Positions 31,583 through 42,196 of a stretch of 64,000 nt of DNA are shown in pieces. The position numbers and the translations under genes were made by a program. The notes below the pieces were generated by a model. It made no database searches. It was not told where the DNA came from and was given only the letters and a program-made list of their open reading frames with translations. Every line of letters begins with the position of its first letter. The stretch's first letter is position 1. The stretch comes from Phytophthora hibernalis (taxonomy: Eukaryota; Oomycota; Peronosporomycetes; Peronosporales; Peronosporaceae). The stretch covers positions 741,662 to 805,661 of the forward strand of contig JAAKBF010000049.1 in NCBI GenBank assembly GCA_012656075.1. The letters are read 5' to 3'.

Positions 31583-32400
31583 GATGCACGAGGACAACTT
31601 CCCTCGCACGCTCAAGAAGACCGTCACCATCGGGGGTACTGGATCTTGTCCACTCTGACGTCATGGGGCCAATGCTGACGAAGATACCAGGTGGAGGCAC
31701 GTACGTCGTCACGTTTATCGACGACTACTCACGTCACGTCACGGTGTACTTCATGAAAAAGAAGTCGGAAGTCTTGGCGAAATTCAAGATGTTCAAGGCC
31801 GACTTGGAAAACGCTACTGGTCACAAGATCAAGCGTCTGCGTTCGGACAACGACGGCGAGTACACGGGTCGACCCTTCAAGGAGTACCTGATCAAGGAAG
31901 GCATCCACCATGAGAAGACGGTGCCATACACGTCCCAGCAAAATGGACTTGCTGAGCGCATGAACCGGATCCTCGTCGAGATGGCTCGTTGCATGCTTTG
32001 TCATGAGGGCATCGACAAGAAGTGGTGAGCTGAAGCGATCAACGCGTCAGTGTGGGTCATCAACAGGATTTCAACACCGTGACTGTTACACCGTACAATA
32101 TCGTGTACCAGAAGAAATCTCAGCTAAAGAACCTGGAGGTGTTCGGTGCACTCGGCTACGCGTACACTGCTGACGAGAAGCGCCGTAAACGCGATGCCAA
32201 GACATTCAAGTGCCGATTCATGGGCTACGAGGATGGTGTCAAGGGATACCGCGTACTTAATGCGGACTCGGGAAAATGCAAATTGTTCGCACTGTCGAGT
32301 TCGTGGAGAACACTAGCCCGGATGACTTCATGGCATAGATCGATGATGAAGATAACGATGACGGGAATAAAGTCACTGTACCTCGAGCTACTGCTCTGAG
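31580..32400 (+). pseudogene. Copia integrase of element 2
   Basis: The DDE triad is present: Asp in LVHSDVMGPM, Asp in LRSDNDGEYTG, Glu in QQNGLAERMNR. The spacing is that of Pseudoviridae integrases. FIDDYSRHVTVYFMKKK lies between the first two. TGA at 32026-32028 and a frame change near 32060 interrupt the C-terminal part (NLEVFGALGYAY, CRFMGYEDGVKGYRVL). Confidence 0.85.
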
Positions 32401-32511
32401 CTATGAACCGTCGCGAACTCTCACCATTCATAATGATGTGATGATCCCACTTCAACATGAGGTGATTACAGTGATTATTGTGGCGCAATAGTTTCTGTCC
32501 CAAATCACCCC

Positions 32512-33850
32512 ATGATTACTCCCTCACGTGCTCGATACATTGAAGAGACCAATGATATGGAGGAAGCTAGAGGGCGTATAAAGCATGTTGTTGATCCTTA
32601 TGGTATTGGAAACAGGATTCAGAAGGTGAGCCAGGGTCGTGTCGTGCCAAGCGACGATCTGCTCGCTATTGAAGACGGCCAATTAATGGCTGCAACGGAT
32701 GAGGTCCCCAAGTCGTACACAGAAGCTACGAAGAGCGCGGACCGCGACGCATGGAAGAATGCTCTTGCTCTTGCAAGTGAGCTTGATTTGCTCACTGCTA
32801 ACAATACCTGGAAGATGGTACCCATGCCAGCACACCAAGGCCAATTGGTTATCACTGGGTATTCACGTTTAAGCGTGATGGCAAGGGGCAAGTCGTTCGT
32901 CACAAGGCTCGACTGGTCACCAAAGGATACTCGTAACGTCATGGCATCGATTACGAGGAAACGTACTCGCCGGTGGCTTACTTGAACTCGATACGTGCAA
33001 AGCTGACAAAGTGCTGCGCGGACGGAATGGATATAAAGTAGTGCGACGTTGACACCGCATTCCTGTATGGCAAGCTCGAAGAGGAGATATACATGGAACT
33101 TCCGGAATGGCTACGGGAGCTTCTGACGTTGGCTGAAGCTGAAGGCAAGGATGACGTCGTGTGTCTACTGTTACAAAGTTTGTACGGACTCAAGCAGGCG
33201 TCTCGTGTGTGGAATGAGATCTTTGACAGGCACCTCAAGGACATGGGATTTATAGCTGCTGATGATCGCCTGTCTACACAAGAGTCAACGGAGACGACGA
33301 GTGCGTGGTGTGCCTCTACGTTGATGACAAGCTGATTGAATCGCGTGAGAAAGCTGTCATTGCGTCAGTGAAGGCCGGGATCGCGGAGAAGTTCCGGATT
33401 AAGGACCTGGGGAAGGGCACGCTTTATTCTCGGCGTCGAGATTGACTACAACATGGAGCGCAGATCATTGACCATCTATCAGCAGATGTACACGACGTGG
33501 ACCATCAAGAAGTTCGGTCAAGAGAACGCAAAGTCGAGTCTGACACCACCGGAACCTGGTGTACATCTGGCCAAGGCTGACGAGGCACAGACTGAAGAAG
33601 ACAAGGCCAAGATGAAGTCGAAGCCTTATCGGTCGCTTGTGGGAAGTTTGATGTACTTGGCGTGCGGAACGCATCCCGACATTTCTGTCGCAGTCGCCAA
33701 ACTGAGCCGTTTCCTGGAGAACCCTGATTAGAAGCATTGGGAGACTGGGATTCAGGTCGTGTGGTGTCTACTGAAGCCGAAGGACGTCGGCATCACGTAC
33801 AATGGTCTATTCGGAACTCAACTTGAAGCCTGCGGACTGGGCTAGAAACC
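32512..33850 (+). pseudogene. Copia reverse transcriptase and RNase H of element 2
   Basis: RT entry segment KSYTEATKSADRDAW is at 32709-32753, followed by WKMVPMPAHQ. After frame changes near 32860-32990 comes CDVDTAFLYGKLEEEIYM (preceded by TAG 33038-33040). LLQSLYGLKQASRVWNEIF follows at about 33165-33220, then VVCLYVDDKLI (catalytic YVDD) near 33305. RNase H begins after SKPYRSLVGSLMYLACGTHPD. TAG at 33729-33731 and at 33842-33844. Sequence is lost after about 33850. Confidence 0.85.
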
Positions 33851-33904
33851 GCACTCGCATGGTGCCGGTCATGGCGAACCAAAATGCAGCACGTCTACGA
33901 GCAT

Positions 33905-34290
33905 GAGCACTGCCGTAGTCGCGGGGACGAGGAATTTTGCGCGGCGCAGGAAACATAAAGTGCGTTAAAAGCATCGACATTAAATATGACAACTTCAGGC
34001 TTGATATCGTTCTGGTCGGCAAGTGTGTAGCTGATTCAACTCTCTCCAGCAGTTTTAATGGTAGGCAACATCAAGACAAATAGTGTCTGGCAAACATCAC
34101 TTAACAAGGTAAACCCAAAAATGGACAGCGGGTAGATGAACGTTAGCGCAACTTGCCACGGGGACACCAGCATATGCCGGACGAGATCGCGACGTAGTCC
34201 AGCGTCCGACTGCCACAGACGGCCCCACATGTACCAATAACTCACCGCAATGACAACGCAACTCGGAGGGAAGCTACGAGCATATTAAAT
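33905..34290 (-). pseudogene. Remnant of a multi-pass membrane protein
   Basis: Minus strand: SYWYMWGRLWQSDAGLRRD, then hydrophobic QVALTFIYPLSIFGFTLLS and CQTLFVLMLPTIK. After a frame break, ADQNDIKPEVVIFNVDAFN and LYVSCAAQNSSS. The pattern recalls a multicopy oomycete membrane-protein family of unknown role. Truncated on both sides. Confidence 0.45.
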
Positions 34291-34481
34291 AGTACTGGGA
34301 AAGCTACCCACCCACCAAAAACACAGCGACAAAGGACGCAATGTTTCCAGCTAGTGCGATAAGTATAATCGAACGGTTCTCCATCTTCAATCTCGTGAGA
34401 CTTTGACTCAATTGCACCAACACCGAGGGAACTTTATCAACAGGTACCACAAGTACTGTACATATCCGCTTATGTTCGACC

Positions 34482-34784
34482 TACCGTATTCCCCCGTTAC
34501 AGGCGCACCAATATGCAGGCGGGATAGGGCTCGTACTTAACCCAACGTATTTGGTCATGTCTCTGCTACGGTAGTTTAATAGCTCGCTAATAAAATACCT
34601 ACCAACAACAAATACCTGTTCACCATACATGTAGGACCTTACTCACAATTTTTTATATCGGAAGCGCAAACGGCGATTGATTTACTTGCCTTGGTCTGCT
34701 GACGATCATATCGAATATACCGGTATTTTACCTATTGTTTCATTGGCTAAAAGTGAGGGACGCTTGTAACAGGGGGATACGGTA
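34482..34784. mobile_element. TA-flanked MITE, family 2
   Basis: 299-bp element 34484-34782. Terminal repeats CCGTATTCCCCCGTTACAGGCG and CCGTATCCCCCTGTTACAAGCG (as reverse complement) match at 19 of 22 positions and are flanked by TA on both sides. Non-coding. Confidence 0.8.
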
Positions 34785-35029
34785 CCTTCAGCCGTTCACT
34801 AGATCACGAAACCAGAAATGCACTGCAACCTTAAACAACCCTTGCAATAGCTAGGATACTCACGATCTCACTTACTTACCGGCGCAATGATCAGTGACTT
34901 TAGGACTGACCAAACAGTACAGGCAAGCCACGAAGGTTCATTTTTGTTCAGATCACGATGTATTTTCGATTAAACTGTCCCGCCAATCAGATTAGTGTCT
35001 CTACTCAGTGACTGACTCGCGTTCGAAGG
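34785..35029. other. Non-coding
   Basis: No supported feature. Confidence 0.35.
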
Positions 35030-36304
35030 CTACTGCGAGCTTGATGGCGAGAAGGACGGCGAGAACGAAAGCCGCGTCCGAATGGTCTGGTCAGCAGCAA
35101 TACGTGCATCGCGACGGCGACGGTATCGCCTTTGGATCGAAACGCGTCTAGTCCGCTCCCGCTCGGCTATCGACGCATAGCGCCCCATCACCGACCGATA
35201 GAATCGACCGTCGTCCAACTGAGAGGGTTAATGTCGGCATGAAAGTTTGTCAATGCAAAGCACGTTCGAGTGAACATGTCAAATGAAGACTCGTTCCACT
35301 TGAACGTGCTGTGCATGATCTTCCACAACAAACAAACACGGCCGAAGAAGTTTTCGACCAGCACGCGGTCGGACGAAACGCGAGCATTTCGAGCATGCTC
35401 CTCAGCCGTAAGCTCCCGTTCCGCGGTTTCTTCTTGGGGTGGACCACACGCAGCATCGTTGCGGCACCTTGATAGCCTTTATCAGCCAGAATGGCCCACG
35501 CTTCCTGGAACTGATCCGATCCTTCGTCATTGTCGTCGATGAGTAGCTCTTGATTGGTCTTTTTGAGGAGGCGCTCAAGTTCGGCCACATGGTTGGGCAT
35601 AATCGTGATGTCAGAGACAGATCCAGGAGTGAGATTGGTCAAAGAGACAACTCGTCCGGGAAAAGCCACAGAAGCTTCAACCTTGAAGCCGTACAGCTTA
35701 TGCTTGTTGAAAAAGTAATGCTTGGCTTCGTTGAAGCACCCTGCCGGCCAATACGCGGGTTGAAACTTGACGCATACTTGTGCATACAGAGCATACGGAT
35801 AATGACGAAAGGTGGAGCTGTTGGCGCGTTGGCTAGCCATCGTAGGCGGTCGAATCAGAGCTTTGTCGAGCACATGGGCGACTATTTCAAGCACCCGATA
35901 CATCATCTTTTCACATGTTGGTGCCTTGTAGCCAAAATCCATGGCATGCTTCTGCCAGGTGTCGTAGTGCTTCAGCACGCAAAGAAACATCATGAACGCG
36001 TTCTTGGGTGTGGTGGTCGACTTCCTCCCACGCCCAGTATCCCAGTGACTCGTGAGCTCAGGGTCGACGGGAGCTCAGAGCAGATGGAACTCCGTGAGTG
36101 TGAAGTTGGTCAACGTGACAACCGCGACGGACCCCCGCTCTCGAAGTAGCGATCCAAGAGCGGCGAGTCGGAGTCGGTGGTTGCGTCGCCGTCATCGCTG
36201 TCGATGATGTCGTTCTGGGTGACGTCGTCGTGAACCAAGGAGGTGTCCTCACGGAGGCGCCGCAGAAGCTCCGCAGCGTGGATGGCGGTAGTAGCTCTAA
36301 CCAT
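35030..36304 (-). pseudogene. Harbinger-like (DDE_4-type) transposase, decayed
   Basis: Minus strand. Start MVRATTAIHAAELLRRLRED at 36304, with an acidic linker. A TGA replaces a Trp near 36083. TPKNAFMMFLCVLKHYDTW leads into the catalytic part (NEAKHYFFNKHKLYGFKVE, GSVSDITIM, ILADKGYQGA). The final Glu motif VLVENFFGR appears after a one-base break near 35423. The C-terminal DDGRFYRSV and a basic tail end at 35030. The position where the first Asp is expected reads Cys (QVCVKFQP, codon at 35772-35774). Not functional as read. Confidence 0.75.
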
Positions 36305-37049
36305 TACAGTAGGATTCAGAGTGAGATACCATGCAAATTGTGGGAACCGAGGCGACCACCATCCATTTGATGAGTGGCTCCAATACTAATTAAGTGGACC
36401 AAATATTGATTATTGACTTGTTTTCAGTAAGGAATACTGAGTCCCCAATTAGATGAGCGATGTTCAAGTCAGAACGTTTGTAACTGGTTACAATAAGAGT
36501 AACATGTTATTTACTGTGATAACAAATAAAACTCCGCTCAATCATAATATTTTGGACATTACCATGGTAGTTGGTTTGGGGGTCTACTGTATCTTCGAAG
36601 TAGCCAGCTGTTGATAATGTGCTGATGGATTTGTGTTATTGTGGTTTGCAGTTTTTTACCCTTTGTTTTGACGTCGGATATCATACTGCGGGGAAAATAA
36701 AGCCGATCGCCGAAGGCGTGGGTTAAAATAATTTTGAGTGACAGCTGACATTTTGCCGCCGAAGAACGTTCTTATTCCGACCTCAGTTCTCAAATCCCCA
36801 CGCGGTTACACACAAAAACAAGCAATCGGCGCGTCTTCTCTCCTAGACCGCGCTGTCTTCAGCCCTAGTAGGTTTACTTTGTGCCTACTGGTTCGCTACT
36901 AGTTATTGATGTTAAGATGATGTTGTTGTTGTGTGCATTGTGCGTGCCCAGCGAGAGGGGGCAACTGGTAGACTACCATAAGGTCACGTTTGTGAAGTGC
37001 AGCAGCCTGTGGAGAAGCAGGTGGGTGCGTCTCTTATGATACATGTAGC
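36305..37049. other. Non-coding
   Basis: No coding or repeat signal that I can support. Confidence 0.4.
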
Positions 37050-37385
37050 TGGCCGAGCGCGAGCTAACACATGTTATGAGTTTATATAGGAGCAAGAGGA
37101 ATAGTACGTGCGGGTAGCCATGCCAGCATGTTTGTGATGCTCAGCAGCTTGCTGGCCAGCGGATACTGAGTGTGCTTCGCTTATAATAGCTGACAGAGCG
37201 CGAACTAACACGCCTGTTGTGGGTTTGTTGAGAAGCAAGAGGAAGAGAGCGTGCGAGCAGACATGCCAGCACGTTTGCGAACCTCAGCAGCTTGCGGGTG
37301 TGCTTCGCTTTCAATATCCGATGGAGAGCGAGCTAACACGCCTGTTGTGGGAGCATGAGGAAGAGAGTGTGTGGGCAATCTGATT
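37050..37385. repeat. Degenerate tandem repeat, about 2.5 units of 140-150 bp
   Basis: Shared blocks recur in order: GAGCGCGAGCTAACAC, GCAAGAGGAA, ACATGCCAGCA, CTCAGCAGCTTGC, GTGTGCTTCGCTT. Units begin near 37052, 37195 and 37328. Confidence 0.65.
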
Positions 37386-37601
37386 ACGAGTGCTGCTAAA
37401 CGCTCTAACATCTGGATAGGTATCGGAGTTATAGCTGGTAAGCAGCTTCAATCAACTATGCCGCACTAATGAGTGCATACTCACTGGACATGTTTCTGGT
37501 TACGTTTTTGTGTGTTCCAACTACAGGGGATATTTATAATACAGTGAGCGTTAACCATTTGCAGATAAGTACTTTATCAAGCACGACGTTTAGAGTGCAA
37601 G

Positions 37602-38570
37602 TTGATGATGACGGCGGACGACGAACAAGTACTTATTGCAATCCTCCAGAATCAAGTCTTACCAAGAGTTTTGACAGCGTCGTTGACTGTTTGTATTGGT
37701 GAGGCTCATGGCAACGCGAGAGGAGGGTGGAAACGAGACGTCATGTTCGATGTGGCTGAGGGGTACAATGTGTTCCGCGCAAAATGTATCACGCAGTTCA
37801 ACGAATTAGTTGCAAGTGCAGAGGTGGCAAAGCGCAAGAAGCGCATCGAACTAAAAGAGAACAGTGATGTCTACCTCAAGAGATCAGGCAATGAAAATCA
37901 AGATAAGTACGTGCAGTTTTCTGAATCAAATTTCGTGGAGTCGCTGCAGCGTCGTTGGAGGCTTTTGAAGCCAAGTGACCAAGCACCTGGCAGCTCGTTC
38001 AAATATCTTGCATTCCTGTACGTGAACAATGCAACAGAGAGTTCAAACTCATCTGGGTTCCACCGAGCAACGGAGAATCGCGTGCAGCAGGCACGATTGC
38101 AGCGAATGGCGCATGAGAGCGCCACTGCTGTCAGTTTCGGTCCCATCACCGCGCATCACTTCGACATTGTCAACGCACGTCGTCCCGACGAGGACTCATT
38201 TCTCGTGCCCGACGATAATACCACGTGTCAGGCAATGGAATTGGACAGACGGCGAGCGGCCTTAACCCTTCAGCATGTTCAGGCTGACGAAATGAGTCGT
38301 GCGCAAACTGCGACAATTAGTCTGCAATGGAGTGGGGTGTGGATTCCTGTTGAACTTAATGTAGTTTCACTGAGAAGAGCTATTGGTCTACCTGATCATA
38401 GTCTCTTCACGGCCGGTATCTACCATGGCTTCTCTCCAAGTGCACCGACACAACCGAATCTTGACGACGAAGAACACAAAGAAGAAGACGACGACGAGAT
38501 GAAAGTGCTGGAGGACGGCACGGAAGCCGCGTCAGTAGGTATGAACATTGTGACAAGTGCATCGTTGTAG
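37602..38570 (+). CDS. Hypothetical protein, clean 322-residue ORF
   Basis: ATG at 37602 to TAG at 38568-38570, unbroken, unlike everything around it. Hydrophilic and without signal peptide or membrane span. FDVAEGYNVFRAKC and SLQRRWRLLKPSDQAPGS suggest a helical, possibly DNA-binding region in the first half. The last 50 residues are acidic (HKEEDDDEMKVLEDG). Family not recognised. It sits tail-to-tail with an IS630/Tc1-like transposase remnant, so it may be a transposon-associated gene. An upstream 5' exon cannot be excluded. Confidence 0.6.
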   Translation: MMMTADDEQVLIAILQNQVLPRVLTASLTVCIGEAHGNARGGWKRDVMFDVAEGYNVFRAKCITQFNELVASAEVAKRKKRIELKENSDVYLKRSGNENQDKYVQFSESNFVESLQRRWRLLKPSDQAPGSSFKYLAFLYVNNATESSNSSGFHRATENRVQQARLQRMAHESATAVSFGPITAHHFDIVNARRPDEDSFLVPDDNTTCQAMELDRRRAALTLQHVQADEMSRAQTATISLQWSGVWIPVELNVVSLRRAIGLPDHSLFTAGIYHGFSPSAPTQPNLDDEEHKEEDDDEMKVLEDGTEAASVGMNIVTSASL

Positions 38571-38586
38571 ATATATTTTTATAGAT

Positions 38587-39650
38587 CTACTGGTTGCATG
38601 AACGGATTAAATCCTCGAAGACCTCACTTCTCCACGAAGAAGTATTGTACCCGCAATGCTGAAAAGATCCTGAAAAGCTGTCCTTGTCAGGATTGGTGCA
38701 CTTACGCATAGCAATATCCAAATCCAATTCAGGGTAAAGAGGAAACACCAGATTTGAGTGTCGCTGAATCCAACGTTTGAGGAGACCGAAAGCCGGATCG
38801 ATTGGGTTTAAATTGGGGGCAGTAGGCGGCAACAAAATCAGTCGCGCACCGCACGCGTGAACAGCAGCTTCGAGCTCTGGATAAACGTGAATTTTCGCGT
38901 TGACCAGAATGACAATCGATCGTGGAAGGGGCCAAGGATTTAAGAGCAGGAGTACACACCTTATAAATGCTTCATGAAACTTCCATCTCGAAAATGTCCC
39001 TTCTGTCGATTCCCACCCGATGAACCCCGACACATCTAATGCCGCCAATATCGACAAGCGCTTTCCACGCCTAAACGGCAAACGCACAATCGCTTTAGTG
39101 TTCCGCCGTGACCATGCATAACGACGAAAGGCATGACGGCCGTCCTTAGACGTCTCGTCCAGACAAACCAACTGCTCAGCGTAAGAGTACAGCGGTAATA
39201 GCTTTTCTTTCTAGACTCGAATCTCTGCCGGGACTGCCTCACGCGCGGCCTTCGTGAGCACCTAGCGCGGCAAATTGTCGAAATAGAGACCGTTTTTAGA
39301 AGAGGAAAACGCGCGTTGGTGCAGTCGCGTAGCTCTTCGATATAGAACGTCGGGTGAACTTCAACATACGCCTTCACAAACTTAAGCACCTCTGGGGCCA
39401 TCTCGTGTGCTTCTCCTTGCGCTCTTGCTTCTCATAACAACGCCATCCCTACAAAAGAGAGCATACCAGCGTCGAATAGACTGTAGTTTGGGTCCTAGCA
39501 GCTCCGACACATGAACAGCAGGGATGTTGTAGACATGAAAGAGCGCAACAGCTCGCCACCGGAAGTCATCCGCATATGTCATGGAGACAACTGGAGTGAG
39601 AAAGCTGGCGCCAAAATATAGATCATAGATAGCGTAGGGACCACTCATTT
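38587..39650 (-). pseudogene. Tc1/IS630-like transposase, decayed
   Basis: Minus strand. The N-terminal HTH part reads MTYADDFRWRAVALFHVYN and SIRRWYALF. The second helix region is PEVLKFVKAYVEVHPTFYI. After a TAG near 39212, the catalytic part LVCLDETSKDGRHAF has the first Asp. ARLILLPPTAPNLNPIDPAF carries the conserved PxxSPxLNPIE-like end, with Asp in place of Glu. The expected DNAxxH reads VNAKIH: the second Asp codon is Val (GTC, plus 38902-38904). Ends at 38587. It faces the hypothetical ORF tail-to-tail. Confidence 0.75.
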
Positions 39651-40257
39651 TTGCTGGTTTAAACCGGCAAAACGGACATGGCGAAATAACTCTGACGATG
39701 CGAAGGATACTAAATCCTACCAAGGCATGGCGATCTTCGATTTATTTTAGAACTCAGATATAGATGCGGCATAGTATATCTGATCTCTTGGCTGCTGATT
39801 TGCCAAACACTTTGCAAAGCACAATACCGGTACCTGTTGATAAAGTTCCCAACACCGAGTAAGCTTAATCCACAAAATACGTGTCTGTCGCTCGAATCCA
39901 GAAATCGTAGTTCTTAAACGGCCCCGAAGCAACATTTGTGAGTCAGTCCTTCGGAAGCAATTCGTTTCGTTGCTTTTGTGGGAGTCGCAACGCTAGATAC
40001 TGTACTCTTAGTATTTTTTGTGGGGTTGCCAACGATTGATCCGGCGAGACTATCCTGTTGAAATTGTATCGACGACGCTATTATTACATGTAGCTTAGCT
40101 ACCGGTTTCTTAGGCTCAAGCTGTGGCCACAGACTTCCAAGCCCGAAGCAGCACGTTATTTACCAGTGAAACCGTTGAGCATTTTCTTTGCGCCGGCTTC
40201 GACTCTCGGTGGGCCTCTTTACTCGTCCGCCGTTCCCTGGCATTCCACCACAGCTGG
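39651..40257. other. Non-coding
   Basis: TTGCTGGTTTAAACCGGCAA (39651-39670) is a near-perfect palindrome. Otherwise no supported feature. Confidence 0.4.
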
Positions 40258-40424
40258 TACAGTGATCTGCTTCCTCAGCGAACACCCAAAACTAAATAAC
40301 CTTTCAAATTGTATGTGGAGAAAGAAAGGTGGACGACACAGAGAAGGCTTTCACATACTTGAAGTAAAATATACTTGCATTCTTTAAATATATCAGGTGT
40401 TCGCTAAGGAAGCAGATTACTGTA
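40258..40424. mobile_element. TA-flanked MITE (Tc1/mariner type), family 3
   Basis: 163-bp element 40260-40422. The terminal repeats are 27 bp, CAGTGATCTGCTTCCTCAGC onward, pairing with CAGTAATCTGCTTCCTTAGC with two mismatches, and TA flanks both ends. Non-coding. Confidence 0.88.
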
Positions 40425-40791
40425 AATAACATGCAAGTATATCCTATATAGAAACCCACGACAAAATTCCCCAGTAACTTAGCCAAAGCTCCGGTAAGCA
40501 TTTTTCGGCGTTTTCGCGTCGACGCGACTACGGCGTCGTCACTTCTGCTCGATGGGCGGTATCCGACGTCATCGCATTTCCAATCCTTCGCTACCGCATG
40601 TCATGTTCTTCAACCGTTGTATGCAAAAACATAGGTCTCTCAAACCCCAAATCTCCTAGTTTGAACTCCTACCGCCGCCAACATATCCCATTGCAGAGGT
40701 TAGATTACGCCCTGCGCGTGCAACCGCCGCGGTCGACGGTTTTTCGTCGCCATTTGCCATTCCCCACGGCCACCAGCAGCTCCTCAAGGTC
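40425..40791. other. Upstream region of the FN3-like membrane-protein gene
   Basis: Non-coding. Gene-like GC content begins at about 40500. Confidence 0.35.
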
Positions 40792-42018
40792 ATGAAGCGT
40801 CGTCCATTACGCGCTGCCGGAAGCTTCGGGCTGTACGCGGTCTGCATCTGCCTGTCCACCATCGCTCTGCAGGCGCTCACGTCCCCGTCGCCGGCTCCTT
40901 TTCTAACCCGCTTGAGCTCCGTGGACTCGTTCCTGTGGCGCTCTGAAAGCTCCGAAATCAACTCTGCGGACCTGCGACTGCGCAACTTGTCGGTGCATCG
41001 CGTCCGCTACGTGGACGAATGGGAAGAGGATGAAGAACAGGCTCCAGAGACTGAATCGACCGTCCGCAAGACACTGAGTGGCCTGTTGACGCCTACGACA
41101 GAAGTGTCAAGTGTTGTGGTGACGTGGGAGGACCATCCGCTGGCTGCTCATGCTCGTGCTATTGACGCACGACTGGAGGAAGAGATAGAGGAAGAGTCAG
41201 TGGATCGAGGGTCCGAGTCGTTCTCGTACGAGGTGCAGATTTGGGTCACTGGATGGGGACTTGACGGACTCTGGAACCCTGCTAATAGGAGGGTGGTCAC
41301 GAAAGACCCGTTTCTTGTACTGCTGGACTTGCCACTGGAGTATGAAATGGGTTTCCGTGTGAGGATGAAGGCCAAACAGACCAAGAGATCGCTGCTGGGC
41401 TTCTTACTGCCTATGGGCTTCTTCTCCACGGAGACGGACGGACCTTGGAGTGATGTGGCTACACTGTCCCCGACGCGGGATGACGAGCTGGAGGCGATTG
41501 TGACGTACTTGGCGAGTAACAAGCCGTTATTGTTGCTGCTGGCTGTGTGTATCGGATCGGGGTGCCTCGTGGTGGCACAGCTGTATCTCCGACGACGTTT
41601 GGCAGTGCGTCGACAGCGGCAGCTGCTGAAGATGCAGTCAAGTCGACGGTCGTCCTCTGAGAAGGGCGATGCCGACAGTGGAGATGGTTCCAGTGTAGAA
41701 GACAGCGGCAAGTCGGTGCAGGATCTAAAGCACGAGATCCGCGACTTACGGCAAGAACTCGCGGACTCGGAGGACGAAGTGCGGCAGCTCATGCTGTTCA
41801 GTGGCTACGGCATCGACTCGCTAGCACCACATGAGCTTGAGCAACTCGAACGCGAGCTCAAGCACACGCTCAAGCGCATTCACCATCTCAAGAATCACCC
41901 AGCACCGGAATCAGGAGACCTCAAATCTGTAGACGAGCAAAACCGACGGCAGAGACGAAGACTCAAGCAGCGAGACGCGCTGCCCATGAGCCCCATCTAC
42001 GAGCACCGCTCGTTCTGA
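40792..42018 (+). CDS. Two-pass membrane protein with FN3-like domain and C-terminal coiled coil
   Basis: 408 residues, single exon, no frame break. Residues about 9-30 are hydrophobic (signal anchor or signal peptide). Residues 100-240 have the strand pattern of a fibronectin type III-like domain: SSVVVTWEDHP at the start, FSYEVQIWVTGW, YEMGFRVRMKAKQT and GPWSDVATLSP at the end. A membrane span lies at about 243-265 (PLLLLLAVCIGSGCLVVAQ). It is followed by a basic patch and a Ser/Asp linker. A coiled coil runs from about 300 to 375 (LKHEIRDLRQELADSEDEV, LEQLERELKHTLKRI). The C-terminus is very basic. Likely topology is extracytoplasmic FN3 and cytoplasmic coiled coil. Exact function unknown. 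Confidence 0.8.
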   Translation: MKRRPLRAAGSFGLYAVCICLSTIALQALTSPSPAPFLTRLSSVDSFLWRSESSEINSADLRLRNLSVHRVRYVDEWEEDEEQAPETESTVRKTLSGLLTPTTEVSSVVVTWEDHPLAAHARAIDARLEEEIEEESVDRGSESFSYEVQIWVTGWGLDGLWNPANRRVVTKDPFLVLLDLPLEYEMGFRVRMKAKQTKRSLLGFLLPMGFFSTETDGPWSDVATLSPTRDDELEAIVTYLASNKPLLLLLAVCIGSGCLVVAQLYLRRRLAVRRQRQLLKMQSSRRSSSEKGDADSGDGSSVEDSGKSVQDLKHEIRDLRQELADSEDEVRQLMLFSGYGIDSLAPHELEQLERELKHTLKRIHHLKNHPAPESGDLKSVDEQNRRQRRRLKQRDALPMSPIYEHRSF

Positions 42019-42196
42019 CTGTCGAGACCTTCTATTTATCTATAAACCAGAACAACAACAACAGCAACATACACAACCAGGGATTGCAACTTCAAGTGTA
42101 GCCATTTTCGTTTATCCTGTGGTGCACACAACATTTACGTCATCCACATATTTCGGTAGTCATCGCCGTACTCCAATACGGGTACCGGTAGTCAAA

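Larger units (their letters stand above)
30027..33850 (+). mobile_element. Copia-type LTR retrotransposon, longer copy without 3' LTR (element 2)
   Basis: Same family as element 1. It has a rearranged 5' LTR, gag, protease, integrase, reverse transcriptase and part of RNase H. The coding match fades at about 33850 and no 3' LTR could be found downstream, so the copy is 3'-truncated. Confidence 0.88.

Noticed and set aside
36900..37460. Tandem unit at 37050-37385 as a satellite or CRISPR-like array
   Set aside because: Only about 2.5 diverged units with uneven spacing; listed as a degenerate tandem repeat only.
41148..41792. 214-codon minus-strand ORF inside the FN3-like gene
   Set aside because: Antisense of an intact, motif-bearing gene; Ser-rich shadow composition.
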